Source: Rhodospirillales bacterium
GTDB taxonomy: Bacteria; Pseudomonadota; Alphaproteobacteria; QKFK01; SZUA-500
Length of the DNA stretch: 5,356 bases
Direction of reading: 5' to 3'
Assembly (NCBI GenBank): GCA_003252195.1
Contig: QKFK01000030.1
Location: 1-5,356 of the forward strand
Both the position numbers and the translations under genes were made by a program. Positions 1-5,356 of this stretch are shown piece after piece. The notes beneath the pieces are model-generated. The model had not been told where the DNA came from and made no database searches. It saw only the letters and a program-made list of their open reading frames with translations. Every line of letters starts with the position of its first letter. Within the stretch, counting starts at the first letter, position 1.

Positions 1-44
1 ATCCCTGCTTTTCTTTGTTCATTATCGCGAATGGAGTTTTTCAC
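1..44 (-). CDS. Possible N-terminal fragment of a divergent gene, cut by the window edge
   Basis: Reading leftward from a GTG at 44-42, an open frame of 14 codons runs off the left edge (M/V-KNSIRDNEQRKAG). It is hydrophilic and rich in charged residues. A purine run AAGGG lies about 11 bases upstream of the GTG, which is far for a ribosome binding site. The frame stays open further upstream as far as a stop near position 117, but that stretch crosses the 47-bp dyad and is unlikely to be coding. The plus strand is also open here (1-117, stop 115-117), encoding a hydrophobic tail, so the coding strand is uncertain. No family is recognised. If real, this gene is divergent from the kinase and shares its upstream region. 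Confidence 0.2.
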   Translation of the reverse strand, partial: MKNSIRDNEQRKAG

Positions 45-63
45 TTTATTATTAGCCCTTTTT

Positions 64-110
64 ATATCGATATTTTTATACTTAAAGATTAAGTATTTTT
101 GTATCGATAT
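64..110. repeat. 47-bp symmetric nested inverted repeat
   Basis: The outer arms ATATCGATA (64-72) and TATCGATAT (102-110) are exact reverse complements. So are the inner arms ATACTTA (78-84) and TAAGTAT (90-96). Both pairs share one centre at position 87, with equal 5-base T-rich spacers and a 5-base loop. The outer arms are themselves nearly palindromic, so TATCGATATT also occurs as a direct repeat at 65-74 and 102-111, 37 bp apart. The exact symmetry suggests either a multi-site operator for a dimeric regulator or an AT-rich hairpin. A T-rich stretch (118-125) lies downstream, so a weak terminator is also possible. The presence of the repeat is certain; its function is not. Confidence 0.75.
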
Positions 111-136
111 TCAATAATTTTTTTGTAAAATTATGT

Positions 137-156
137 AAACAAAAGTTTTTTTGTTT
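137..156 (+). other. A/T hairpin followed by a T-tract, possibly a weak terminator
   Basis: The arms AAACAAAA (137-144) and TTTTGTTT (149-156) pair perfectly over 8 bp around a 4-base loop, and T residues continue to 160. The shape is that of a rho-independent terminator on the plus strand, but the stem has only one C-G pair and would be weak. It may end leftover transcription entering from the left, or it may be a chance product of the A- and T-runs. Confidence 0.25.
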
Positions 157-425
157 TTTTGAGTGAGTTGCTAAAAATTTATTTTCTAAAAAAGACTATA
201 TACTAATAGCCATTAATTTAGCTGTTTGTATAAGGTTAAGCTTTTGGGTTAGTCCATTGTTTGTATATTAAAAATGATTGTTTTGAGGTATCTTTGTTGT
301 GATTTAGAAAGATTTTAATATTAGACTAGGTTGAAGTGTCGGTACTAACTATATTTTTAGTAGTATCAATGCTAGTTTTATAGTAACCTTACAGATAGGT
401 GCTGTTAATTGGGGTAATAACATCT

Positions 426-430
426 GGGTG
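426..430 (+). promoter_or_regulatory. Weak ribosome binding site before the GTG start of the kinase
   Basis: The only purine-rich block near the start is GGGTG, ending 5 bases before the GTG at 436. It can pair with the 16S tail only partly, with a G-U pair. An in-frame TAA at 418-420 rules out any start further upstream, and no ATG precedes the signal peptide, so GTG at 436 is kept. A GTG start plus a poor site suggests low translation, which would fit a sensor kinase. Confidence 0.35.
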
Positions 431-435
431 CGTTA

Positions 436-3400
436 GTGAAAAAAAATTATAATAACAAATTATTAGCATGTATCTTTTTTGTTTTCACAATTATCTTTGC
501 TACGATTGGTGGTAAAGTTTGCGATGCCTCTAGCTCTAAAATCGTTGTAGCACTTCCTGATAATATTCCAATATTGTACTACTCCACTAATGAAACTAAA
601 GCACCAGACGGTCTTATGGCTGATATATGGCGCTTGTGGGGTAAGCAATCTAATACAAAGATAGAATTTGTTTCTGCACCTATGCAGGAATCATTGTTAC
701 TTTTAAAAGAAGGCAAAGCAGATTTTCATGGTTTGGTAACTAGAGATATAGCTAACAGATATGATTTGGTGACATCTGTACCTCTTTATAAATTATCCGC
801 TGGTTTGTTCTATAGCATAAAAGGTTCTGCTCATAAAAAGCTTGGGGTTGGTTTTTCGCTCGAAGGCTTAGCTAAAAAAAGTTATAAAATTGGCATGTTA
901 AAGGAATCTATTTATAACATGCATGTTTTGAGTAGAGTACCGTCAGAAAAAATTGTTTATTTTGATAATGTTGACGTAATGGTGGCCGCTCTTGAAAAAG
1001 AGGATATAGCTGCTTTTGTAGAAAGTGATGTGCTTCTACGCCATTTTAGATTGACAGCTCAATATGATATAGCTGCTTCTAAAAAGAATATGCCAAGTGT
1101 GTTTTTATATGCAGGAGTGAACAGGAAGCATAATAATTTAATTTATAAAATAAACAGTAATCTATCTTTAGTTAAAGAAGAAGAGTTTGCTAAGGTTGAG
1201 ACAAAGTGGCTCAACAACCCCAGTGAAAGAGTTTATGATCAAGATGAAAAAGGCATTGAGATAACCGATAGAGATATTGATGCTGTAAAAGGCTATAAGA
1301 AAATTAAGATAGCTATAAATAGGCATCTTGTACCATATGAATTTTTGGATGAAGCAGGGGTTTATCATGGTGTGTCATCTGAATATATAAAATTCATGTC
1401 TGACAAAACAGGGGTTAAATTTGAGATTGTTCCAACAACAAGTCAGCAAGAAGCATTGTCTCTGTTTGAGAGTGGTAAAGTCGATATTATAAGTGGTGCT
1501 GATCAAAGTGGTTTTGATGCGAATGATCCAAGTATAGTTATGACCTCGCCTTATATTTCATCTAAGAAATATATATTTATGTCTCCTCAAAATTTCTTGG
1601 TTGAAAAGATTGAAGATTTGCAAGGAAGGGTTATTGCAATTGAAGAGGGTGATGCAGGGCTTAAAAGAGCTTTGTTGAAATATAAAAATATATTCGCATA
1701 TTCAGCAAAATCTGCTTATGAAGGTTTGCTCGCGGTAGCTGATGGAAGTAGCGATGCTTATTTAGGCGAATATTTGCCAACTAGCTATTTGGCAGATGTG
1801 CATCATCTTGGTAGAATTAGAGCTGTTGCCTCGACTGATTTAACTAAGAATTTTGTGTTTGTCGGTCACAAAAATATGGCTCCCGTTATCAATGTTATAG
1901 ATAAAATTATTACATCTATATCAGAGCAGCAAAAACGTAGATTGATAAATAAGTGGCTGCACTTTGTGAAGCTGAATCGTGAAGATGTAAAAAATTATGC
2001 AAGGATAACTCTGTCTGTTTCATTCTTTGTTGTGATGCTTTTATCTGTTTTCGTGTTGTGGAATAGGCGTTTGCAAACAGAGATAAAAGAAAGACGCGAT
2101 GTCGAACAGCGTTTGAGAGTGAGTGAAGCTAATCACCGTGCGATGGTTAATGCCGCCCCTATTCCAATGTTTTTATATGACGAAGGTGTTGTGACTTATG
2201 CTAACTACACTTTGGCAAAGTTAATGGGGACTAACGATAGTGATGATATTGTTGGCTTAAGGATATTGGACTTTGTGCATGAGGATTCATATAAAAATGT
2301 TCAGCAAATTATTGAGCATGGTTTGGTGTCAACAGACAGAAGAGATAGCATATATAGAATATACAATCTAAAGAGCGAAGAAAAAATAGTTGAAAGCCGT
2401 AGTATCACTATTGATATGGAACCAAAGCCAATGACCTTGGTTATGTTGGTTGATATTACAGAAAGCTTAAAGACAGCCAAAGAAAAAGAAAAGCTCCAAG
2501 ATCAGTTGCGTCAGTCTCAAAAAATGGATTCTATCGGTCAGCTAGCAGGCGGAATTGCCCATGACTTTAATAATATGTTGTCTGGTATTATGGGTTCTGC
2601 AGAGCTATTGTCAATCAAGATGGGTGCAGATAATCCGTTGATTAAATATACAGAAACTATTCTTAAAGCAAGTAAAAGAGCCTCGGAGCTTACATCTCAG
2701 TTGTTGTTGTTCTCACGCAAAGCCAATGTTAAAATTGAAACATTGTCAGCACATGATTGTATAAAAGAAACCATGTTACTGCTTGAGCGTGGTATTGATC
2801 GCAGAATTACGGTTAAAAAAGAGCTTTCTGCTCCTTTAGATTTTATTGAAGGAGATAAAGCTCAGTTGCAATCGGCTGTGTTAAATCTTGGCGTAAATGC
2901 AAGAGATGCTATTACGGATAAAGGCACAATCACAATCAAAACATCAAATGTAACTCTTGATGAAAATTATTGTAAGAATAGCCTTTATAATATCAGAGAA
3001 GGCGAGTTCCTCCTTCTTGAAATTATTGATGATGGTATGGGTATGTCTCAAGAGACAAAAGATAGAGTTTTTGAGCCATTCTTTACAACAAAGGGAGTAG
3101 GTAAAGGAACAGGTCTTGGTTTGTCTGCGGTGTATGGGTATATTAATGACATCAATGGCGCAATAGAAATAGAATCAGAGTTAGAGAAAGGGTCTAACTT
3201 TAAGATATATTTGCCTTTAAGTACCCAAAAGGTTGAAAGCGATAGTAACGTGGAAGAAGGAAAAGAATATATAGGGGATGGTAAAGTTCTTCTTGTTGAT
3301 GATGAAGAAATATTGTTAGAAGCAGGAAAAGAAATATTAGAAACTCTGGGTTATAAGGTGGTTGCGGTGAATGACCCTGAAAAAGCTTTAAGGATATATT

Positions 3401-3636
3401 CTGAACAGCCAAATTCTTTTGATGTGGTTGTGTTAGACGTTGTTATGCCTAAAATGAGTGGTAAAGATTTATACCTAGAAATGAAGCAACTTAACCCTTC
3501 CTTGCGAGCATTGTTTGTAAGTGGCTTTAATCGAGAAGAAAGACTTACTGAGATTTTGCAACAAGAAAACGTATTCTTTGTGCAAAAGCCTTATTCTGTT
3601 AAAGATATAATAGGGGCTCTTAGAGAGCTGGCATAA
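436..3636 (+). CDS. Hybrid sensor histidine kinase with two periplasmic solute-binding domains (BvgS/EvgS-like layout)
   Basis: This is a 1066-residue inner-membrane sensor that would autophosphorylate on histidine and pass the phosphate to its own receiver. Domain order: signal peptide or first helix (8-25, after a KKNYNNK n-region); Venus-flytrap domain 1 (about 33-262); Venus-flytrap domain 2 (about 287-510); transmembrane helix (about 522-543); PAS (about 563-675); short charged coiled coil; HisKA with H-box GGIAHDFNNML (phospho-His 709); HATPase_c with N-box NLGVNARDA (Asn 821), G1 DDGMGM (865-870), F-box FEPFF (879-883) and G2 GKGTGLGLS (889-897); receiver (about 950-1066) with acidic pair D955/D956, phospho-Asp 1001, Ser 1029 and Lys 1051. 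All catalytic residues are present. There is no HPt domain after the receiver, unlike BvgS/EvgS, and no DNA-binding domain, so a partner elsewhere is expected. Domain 1 keeps an Arg (108) before the hinge strand as in amino-acid-binding proteins; domain 2 appears to lack it. The start is the first one possible after an in-frame stop. Stops are tandem TAATAA. The ligand is unknown. Confidence 0.95.
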   Translation: MKKNYNNKLLACIFFVFTIIFATIGGKVCDASSSKIVVALPDNIPILYYSTNETKAPDGLMADIWRLWGKQSNTKIEFVSAPMQESLLLLKEGKADFHGLVTRDIANRYDLVTSVPLYKLSAGLFYSIKGSAHKKLGVGFSLEGLAKKSYKIGMLKESIYNMHVLSRVPSEKIVYFDNVDVMVAALEKEDIAAFVESDVLLRHFRLTAQYDIAASKKNMPSVFLYAGVNRKHNNLIYKINSNLSLVKEEEFAKVETKWLNNPSERVYDQDEKGIEITDRDIDAVKGYKKIKIAINRHLVPYEFLDEAGVYHGVSSEYIKFMSDKTGVKFEIVPTTSQQEALSLFESGKVDIISGADQSGFDANDPSIVMTSPYISSKKYIFMSPQNFLVEKIEDLQGRVIAIEEGDAGLKRALLKYKNIFAYSAKSAYEGLLAVADGSSDAYLGEYLPTSYLADVHHLGRIRAVASTDLTKNFVFVGHKNMAPVINVIDKIITSISEQQKRRLINKWLHFVKLNREDVKNYARITLSVSFFVVMLLSVFVLWNRRLQTEIKERRDVEQRLRVSEANHRAMVNAAPIPMFLYDEGVVTYANYTLAKLMGTNDSDDIVGLRILDFVHEDSYKNVQQIIEHGLVSTDRRDSIYRIYNLKSEEKIVESRSITIDMEPKPMTLVMLVDITESLKTAKEKEKLQDQLRQSQKMDSIGQLAGGIAHDFNNMLSGIMGSAELLSIKMGADNPLIKYTETILKASKRASELTSQLLLFSRKANVKIETLSAHDCIKETMLLLERGIDRRITVKKELSAPLDFIEGDKAQLQSAVLNLGVNARDAITDKGTITIKTSNVTLDENYCKNSLYNIREGEFLLLEIIDDGMGMSQETKDRVFEPFFTTKGVGKGTGLGLSAVYGYINDINGAIEIESELEKGSNFKIYLPLSTQKVESDSNVEEGKEYIGDGKVLLVDDEEILLEAGKEILETLGYKVVAVNDPEKALRIYSEQPNSFDVVVLDVVMPKMSGKDLYLEMKQLNPSLRALFVSGFNREERLTEILQQENVFFVQKPYSVKDIIGALRELA

Positions 3637-3662
3637 TAAATGATATAATGTGTAAATTATTT

Positions 3663-3690
3663 AAGAGCCTTGTTATAGAGGCTCTTTTTT
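3663..3690 (+). terminator. Rho-independent terminator of the kinase gene
   Basis: The arms AAGAGCCT (3663-3670) and AGGCTCTT (3679-3686) form a perfect 8-bp stem with an 8-base loop, running into six T residues (3685-3690). It lies 27 bases after the kinase stop. The T-tract is on the plus-strand side only; read from the minus strand the hairpin is followed by AAATAATTT, so it should end the kinase transcript more efficiently than the opposing operon. Confidence 0.9.
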
Positions 3691-3702
3691 ATTAGGAAAC
3701 AC

Positions 3703-3779
3703 AGTATTAATACTTAAGGCTTGTGTTGCAAAATATCGGATAAGTTGGTGCAGAGCTAGCTCCTGTCATATGATATTTT
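3703..3779. repeat. Cluster of short palindromes in the convergent gap
   Basis: Four dyads fall in 77 bases. AGTATTAATACT (3703-3714), GAGCTAGCTC (3753-3762) and TCATATGA (3766-3773) are perfect palindromes. AAAATATC (3730-3737) and GATATTTT (3772-3779) are 8-bp inverted arms enclosing a 34-base segment that contains the second palindrome. Read from the minus strand, this could act as a poor terminator for the permease transcript, but the stem is almost all A/T and there is no U-tract beyond it. It could equally be the remains of a small mobile element. Confidence 0.5.
3718..3740 (+). mobile_element. Insertion-sequence-end-like remnant, tentative
   Basis: The stretch GGCTTGTGTTGCAAAATAT, followed by CGGA, resembles from memory the terminal inverted repeats of IS903-group (IS5 family) and IS6-family elements, which commonly begin GGCTTTGTTG or GGCACTGTTGCAAA. 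No matching inverted copy and no transposase fragment are found in the window, so at most this is one orphan end. The match is short and imperfect and may be chance. Confidence 0.15.
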
Positions 3780-3831
3780 ATAAATAACAAGAGCTATAAC
3801 ATATTCATCTCAAGTATGGTGGGTTAAGGGC

Positions 3832-4971
3832 TTATTGGAAGATTGGATTATTTAAGATGTAACTGATTGCTATTACCTGAGGCACGCATACCAATGGTAT
3901 AAATAGCGCGGTTTTCCATGATTTTGTGGCTTCTCTAATAATCATCATTTCTGTGTAGTCAGTTGCAACACCAGTCATCAAGAAGGCAAAGGCATTCCCA
4001 GGAGCCCCAGCTCTAGTTAGTAAGTCTGAAGCAATTGGTACAGAACCCTCGGAGCAAACCTCAATAATAGTTGCAAAAAGCAACGTTACTAAAAGACCTA
4101 ATAGAGAGGCTCCTAAATATTCATGATACAAATCAGAGGGCACAAAAGTTCTTATTGCAGAGGCTATAATCGCGCCAATCAAAAGCCAGCGTACAATCAT
4201 TGTGCTTTCCTTTGTAGACGTGATTAAAAATCTTATTAGACCTTTAAAAGATGGTTTGTGCGCTTTTGCGGTGTCTATTAGTATGCTTGTTATGCTTATA
4301 TCTTCGTCAAAATCTTCGGAGTTAGGATTTGGTTGTAATATTTGTTTTTCAACTAATTTATCGAAAATTAACCCACTTATAATCGCAATAAGCATTGATA
4401 AAACAATGAAAGCTGCAGTCCACTTAACTCCAATTAATGATATCATAATTATTGTTAGTGATAGAGAGTTCCATGGGCTGGCAATTAAAAAAGCCATAAC
4501 CTGACCAAGGCGAGCACCTTTTTGATATAATTTGGCTGCAATCATCAATATTCCGTGATTGCACATATCTAACACAACCCCAGCTAATGTAGCTTTCAGA
4601 ATGCCTTTCAATCCTTTTTTTGTGCCTAGTAATTTTCCTATTACAGATTTTGGTACGTATGACATTAATCCTGTGAAAATTATACCAAAAGCAACACCCC
4701 ACCACATTTGACCGATAAGCTCCGTTATAGATGAGCTAAAGGTTAAAAGTTTTTCAGATTTGAAAGGAGAGAAAGGTACAAAATATGCTATAATGCAAAC
4801 CAATAAACTTATGAGAGATACCCAATCTATAGAGTGGTTATGGTCATGAGAGCAACATGAAGATTTATGCTCTTCAACCTGTGTATGCCCGCTACAGCAA
4901 CTTGTTTTTGTTTCTGAACAACAGGTTGTTGCATCGTTATTTTCTTTTTTTTCATGGCAACAGCAAGACAT
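3832..4971 (-). CDS. SO_0444-family Cu/Zn-type metal efflux permease
   Basis: This 379-residue inner-membrane permease belongs to the permease/ArsP_1-like superfamily (DUF318) and most resembles the SO_0444 Cu/Zn efflux group. The first 46 residues form a metal-binding tail with nine Cys (3, 4, 5, 17, 18, 25, 26, 39, 40, mostly CC pairs) and six His (6, 29, 35, 42, 44, 46). About eight or nine hydrophobic segments follow, starting near residue 50. Two related halves are visible: DMCNHG (135-140) with ASPWNS (164-169), and EVCSEG (304-309) with a GVATDYTEM stretch (334-342). Cys 137 and Cys 306 sit at matching places and may line the transport path. An acidic cytoplasmic-type loop (about 216-224) separates the halves. 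ATG at 4971 has a GGAG site 7 bases upstream (plus-strand 4979-4982). The gene starts 16 bases after the CsoR-family gene, so they form an operon. The substrate is inferred as Cu(I) from the sensor; zinc or arsenite-like ions cannot be excluded. Confidence 0.88.
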   Translation of the reverse strand: MSCCCHEKKENNDATTCCSETKTSCCSGHTQVEEHKSSCCSHDHNHSIDWVSLISLLVCIIAYFVPFSPFKSEKLLTFSSSITELIGQMWWGVAFGIIFTGLMSYVPKSVIGKLLGTKKGLKGILKATLAGVVLDMCNHGILMIAAKLYQKGARLGQVMAFLIASPWNSLSLTIIMISLIGVKWTAAFIVLSMLIAIISGLIFDKLVEKQILQPNPNSEDFDEDISITSILIDTAKAHKPSFKGLIRFLITSTKESTMIVRWLLIGAIIASAIRTFVPSDLYHEYLGASLLGLLVTLLFATIIEVCSEGSVPIASDLLTRAGAPGNAFAFLMTGVATDYTEMMIIREATKSWKTALFIPLVCVPQVIAISYILNNPIFQ

Positions 4972-4987
4972 GTTTTTTCTCCATTAA

Positions 4988-5266
4988 TTAGGCGTGTTTT
5001 TTATATACATCCATAATTTCTTTAATCATTTTTTCTTGTAATTCTTTGTCTTGTTGCTCAAATGCATGGACAAGACAATGTTCAATATGGTTTTGAAGAA
5101 TAATTCCAGAAAGAGACGATAATGCAGAGCGAATGGCGCTTATTTGAGTTATGATGTCTATGCAATATTTGCCTTCATCAATCATTTTTTTTACGCCTTC
5201 GACTTGACCATTAATACGGTTAATGCGGTTTAATTTGTCTTTTTTATTTATGTTTCCTGTATCCAT
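4988..5266 (-). CDS. csoR: CsoR-family copper-sensing repressor
   Basis: This 92-residue all-helical cytoplasmic regulator has the family signature RINRINGQVEGV (14-25) and MIDEGKYCIDIITQISAIRSAL (28-49). The metal-site positions read Cys 35, His 60 and Cys 64 (NHIEHC), the Cys-His-Cys set of Cu(I)-sensing CsoR. RcnR (nickel/cobalt) instead has His at the last position. Tyr 34 next to the Cys matches the second-shell Tyr of copper CsoR. As in the family, the apo-protein would bind a G/C-tract dyad and release it on binding metal. Length is normal (typically 85-120). ATG at 5266 follows a good AAGAGGA site (plus-strand 5271-5277). It is first in an operon with the efflux permease and lies just downstream of a matching operator, implying autoregulation. 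A persulfide-sensing CstR role is less likely because the His ligand is kept and the neighbour is a metal permease. Confidence 0.92.
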   Translation of the reverse strand: MDTGNINKKDKLNRINRINGQVEGVKKMIDEGKYCIDIITQISAIRSALSSLSGIILQNHIEHCLVHAFEQQDKELQEKMIKEIMDVYKKHA

Positions 5267-5282
5267 TTTATCCTCTTATACC

Positions 5283-5303
5283 ATATACCCCTATAAGGTA
5301 TAT
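5283..5303 (-). promoter_or_regulatory. CsoR-type operator
   Basis: The inverted arms ATATACC (5283-5289) and GGTATAT (5297-5303) flank a 7-base centre. On the minus strand the core reads ATACCTTATAGGGGTAT (17 bp, plus 5285-5301), the same length and outline as known CsoR sites such as the Bacillus copZA operator (ATACC/C ... GGGGTAT). It overlaps the end of the -10 box and the predicted start of transcription, the position expected for simple repression. It lies 16 bases upstream of the repressor ATG. Confidence 0.8.
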
Positions 5304-5331
5304 TATAAATCCTAATTTAATCATGTTGCAA
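5302..5331 (-). promoter_or_regulatory. Sigma-70 promoter of the csoR-permease operon
   Basis: Read on the minus strand, a perfect -10 TATAAT (plus 5302-5307) follows a -35-like TTGCAA (plus 5326-5331, four of six matches) at 18-bp spacing. Transcription would begin near plus 5295, inside the CsoR-type operator, leaving a 5' leader of roughly 29 bases. No other promoter is seen before the permease, so both genes should share it. Confidence 0.75.
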
Positions 5332-5356
5332 GATATTTTTGTAGTAAATTATTAGT

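Larger units (their letters stand above)
45..435. other. AT-rich intergenic region upstream of the sensor kinase
   Basis: These 391 bases hold no open frame that looks like a gene. They are very AT-rich with marked T-tracts on the plus strand (118-125, 146-160). The structures I can see are the nested dyad at 64-110, an A/T hairpin at 137-156 and a small inverted repeat TACTAA/TTAGTA at 343-348 and 357-362. Isolated -10-like hexamers occur (TATACT at 199-204, TATATT at 350-355, TATAGT at 379-384), but none has a convincing -35 at a normal spacing, so no sigma-70 promoter is called. The kinase promoter should lie here. The leader is long enough for activator sites or a regulatory RNA, though I recognise no riboswitch. 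Confidence 0.6.

Noticed and set aside
1..117. Plus-strand frame 1, open from the left edge to the TAA at 115-117, with a hydrophobic tail
   Set aside because: It runs through the entire 47-bp dyad and its hydrophobicity reflects T-rich DNA; without upstream sequence it cannot be supported as a gene end.
160..435. Riboswitch or structured leader upstream of the kinase
   Set aside because: The leader is long enough, but only short A/T dyads are visible and no known aptamer motif is recognised.
519..528. Possible lipoprotein signal at Cys 29 of the kinase
   Set aside because: The residues before Cys 29 (GGKV) do not match a lipobox, and the protein is a membrane-spanning kinase with its own transmembrane helix.
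3200..3412. 70-codon antisense open frame under the kinase receiver
   Set aside because: It is low-complexity (Leu/Phe/Pro/Gln-rich) and antisense to the conserved receiver, so it is a shadow of that coding region.
3640..3655. TATAAT-like hexamer just after the kinase stop
   Set aside because: It has no -35 partner and is followed within a few bases by the kinase terminator, so a promoter here would have nothing to transcribe.
4202..4504. 100-codon plus-strand open frame inside the permease gene
   Set aside because: It lies fully antisense to a well-supported membrane protein gene, has no ribosome binding site of note and no recognisable domain.
4424..4705. 93-codon minus-strand open frame overlapping the permease in another frame
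   Set aside because: It is a shifted reading of the permease gene with atypical composition (many Cys, Arg, Ser); the permease frame is intact, so it is not a frameshifted piece either.

Overview
The window comes from an AT-rich Gram-negative bacterium. The evidence is a periplasmic two-domain sensor kinase of the BvgS/EvgS layout, low GC by eye, TAA stops and AT-rich intergenic DNA. The phylum cannot be fixed from the sequence. The kinase H-box class (GGIAHDFNN) is common in Alphaproteobacteria and in Deltaproteobacteria/Deferribacterota-like lineages, so an AT-rich member of one of these is my best guess. Nothing suggests phage or plasmid replication, CRISPR, tRNA or rRNA.

Layout. Positions 1-435 are mostly non-coding and very AT-rich. 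They hold a 47-bp nested dyad (64-110), a short A/T hairpin (137-156) and, at the extreme left, a possible start of a divergent gene. Positions 436-3636 (+) encode a 1066-residue hybrid sensor histidine kinase: signal peptide, two Venus-flytrap solute-binding domains, one transmembrane helix, PAS, HisKA, HATPase_c and a receiver. A good intrinsic terminator follows at 3663-3690. Positions 3691-3831 are a short convergent gap, rich in small palindromes, with a sequence resembling an insertion-sequence end. On the minus strand, 5266-3832 is a two-gene copper-type operon: a CsoR-family repressor (4988-5266), then 16 bases later an SO_0444-type metal efflux permease with a Cys/His-rich N-terminus (3832-4971). 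A promoter and a CsoR-like operator lie at 5283-5331.

How the parts work together. The repressor and permease form a self-contained metal-response unit. The repressor carries the Cys-His-Cys set of copper sensors and would sit on the operator covering the -10 edge and predicted transcription start. Cu(I) (possibly another thiophilic metal) would release it, and the permease would export the metal. The hybrid kinase is convergent with this operon and separated from it by a terminator, so I see no reason to link it to copper. Its ligand and its output partners are not in the window. It has no C-terminal HPt domain, so a separate phosphotransfer protein or response regulator is implied.

I do not see a clearly new biological system. 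The items most worth a second look are the kinase's double sensor with a degenerate second site, the metal-binding tail on the permease paired with a copper-type sensor, and the unexplained 47-bp dyad.
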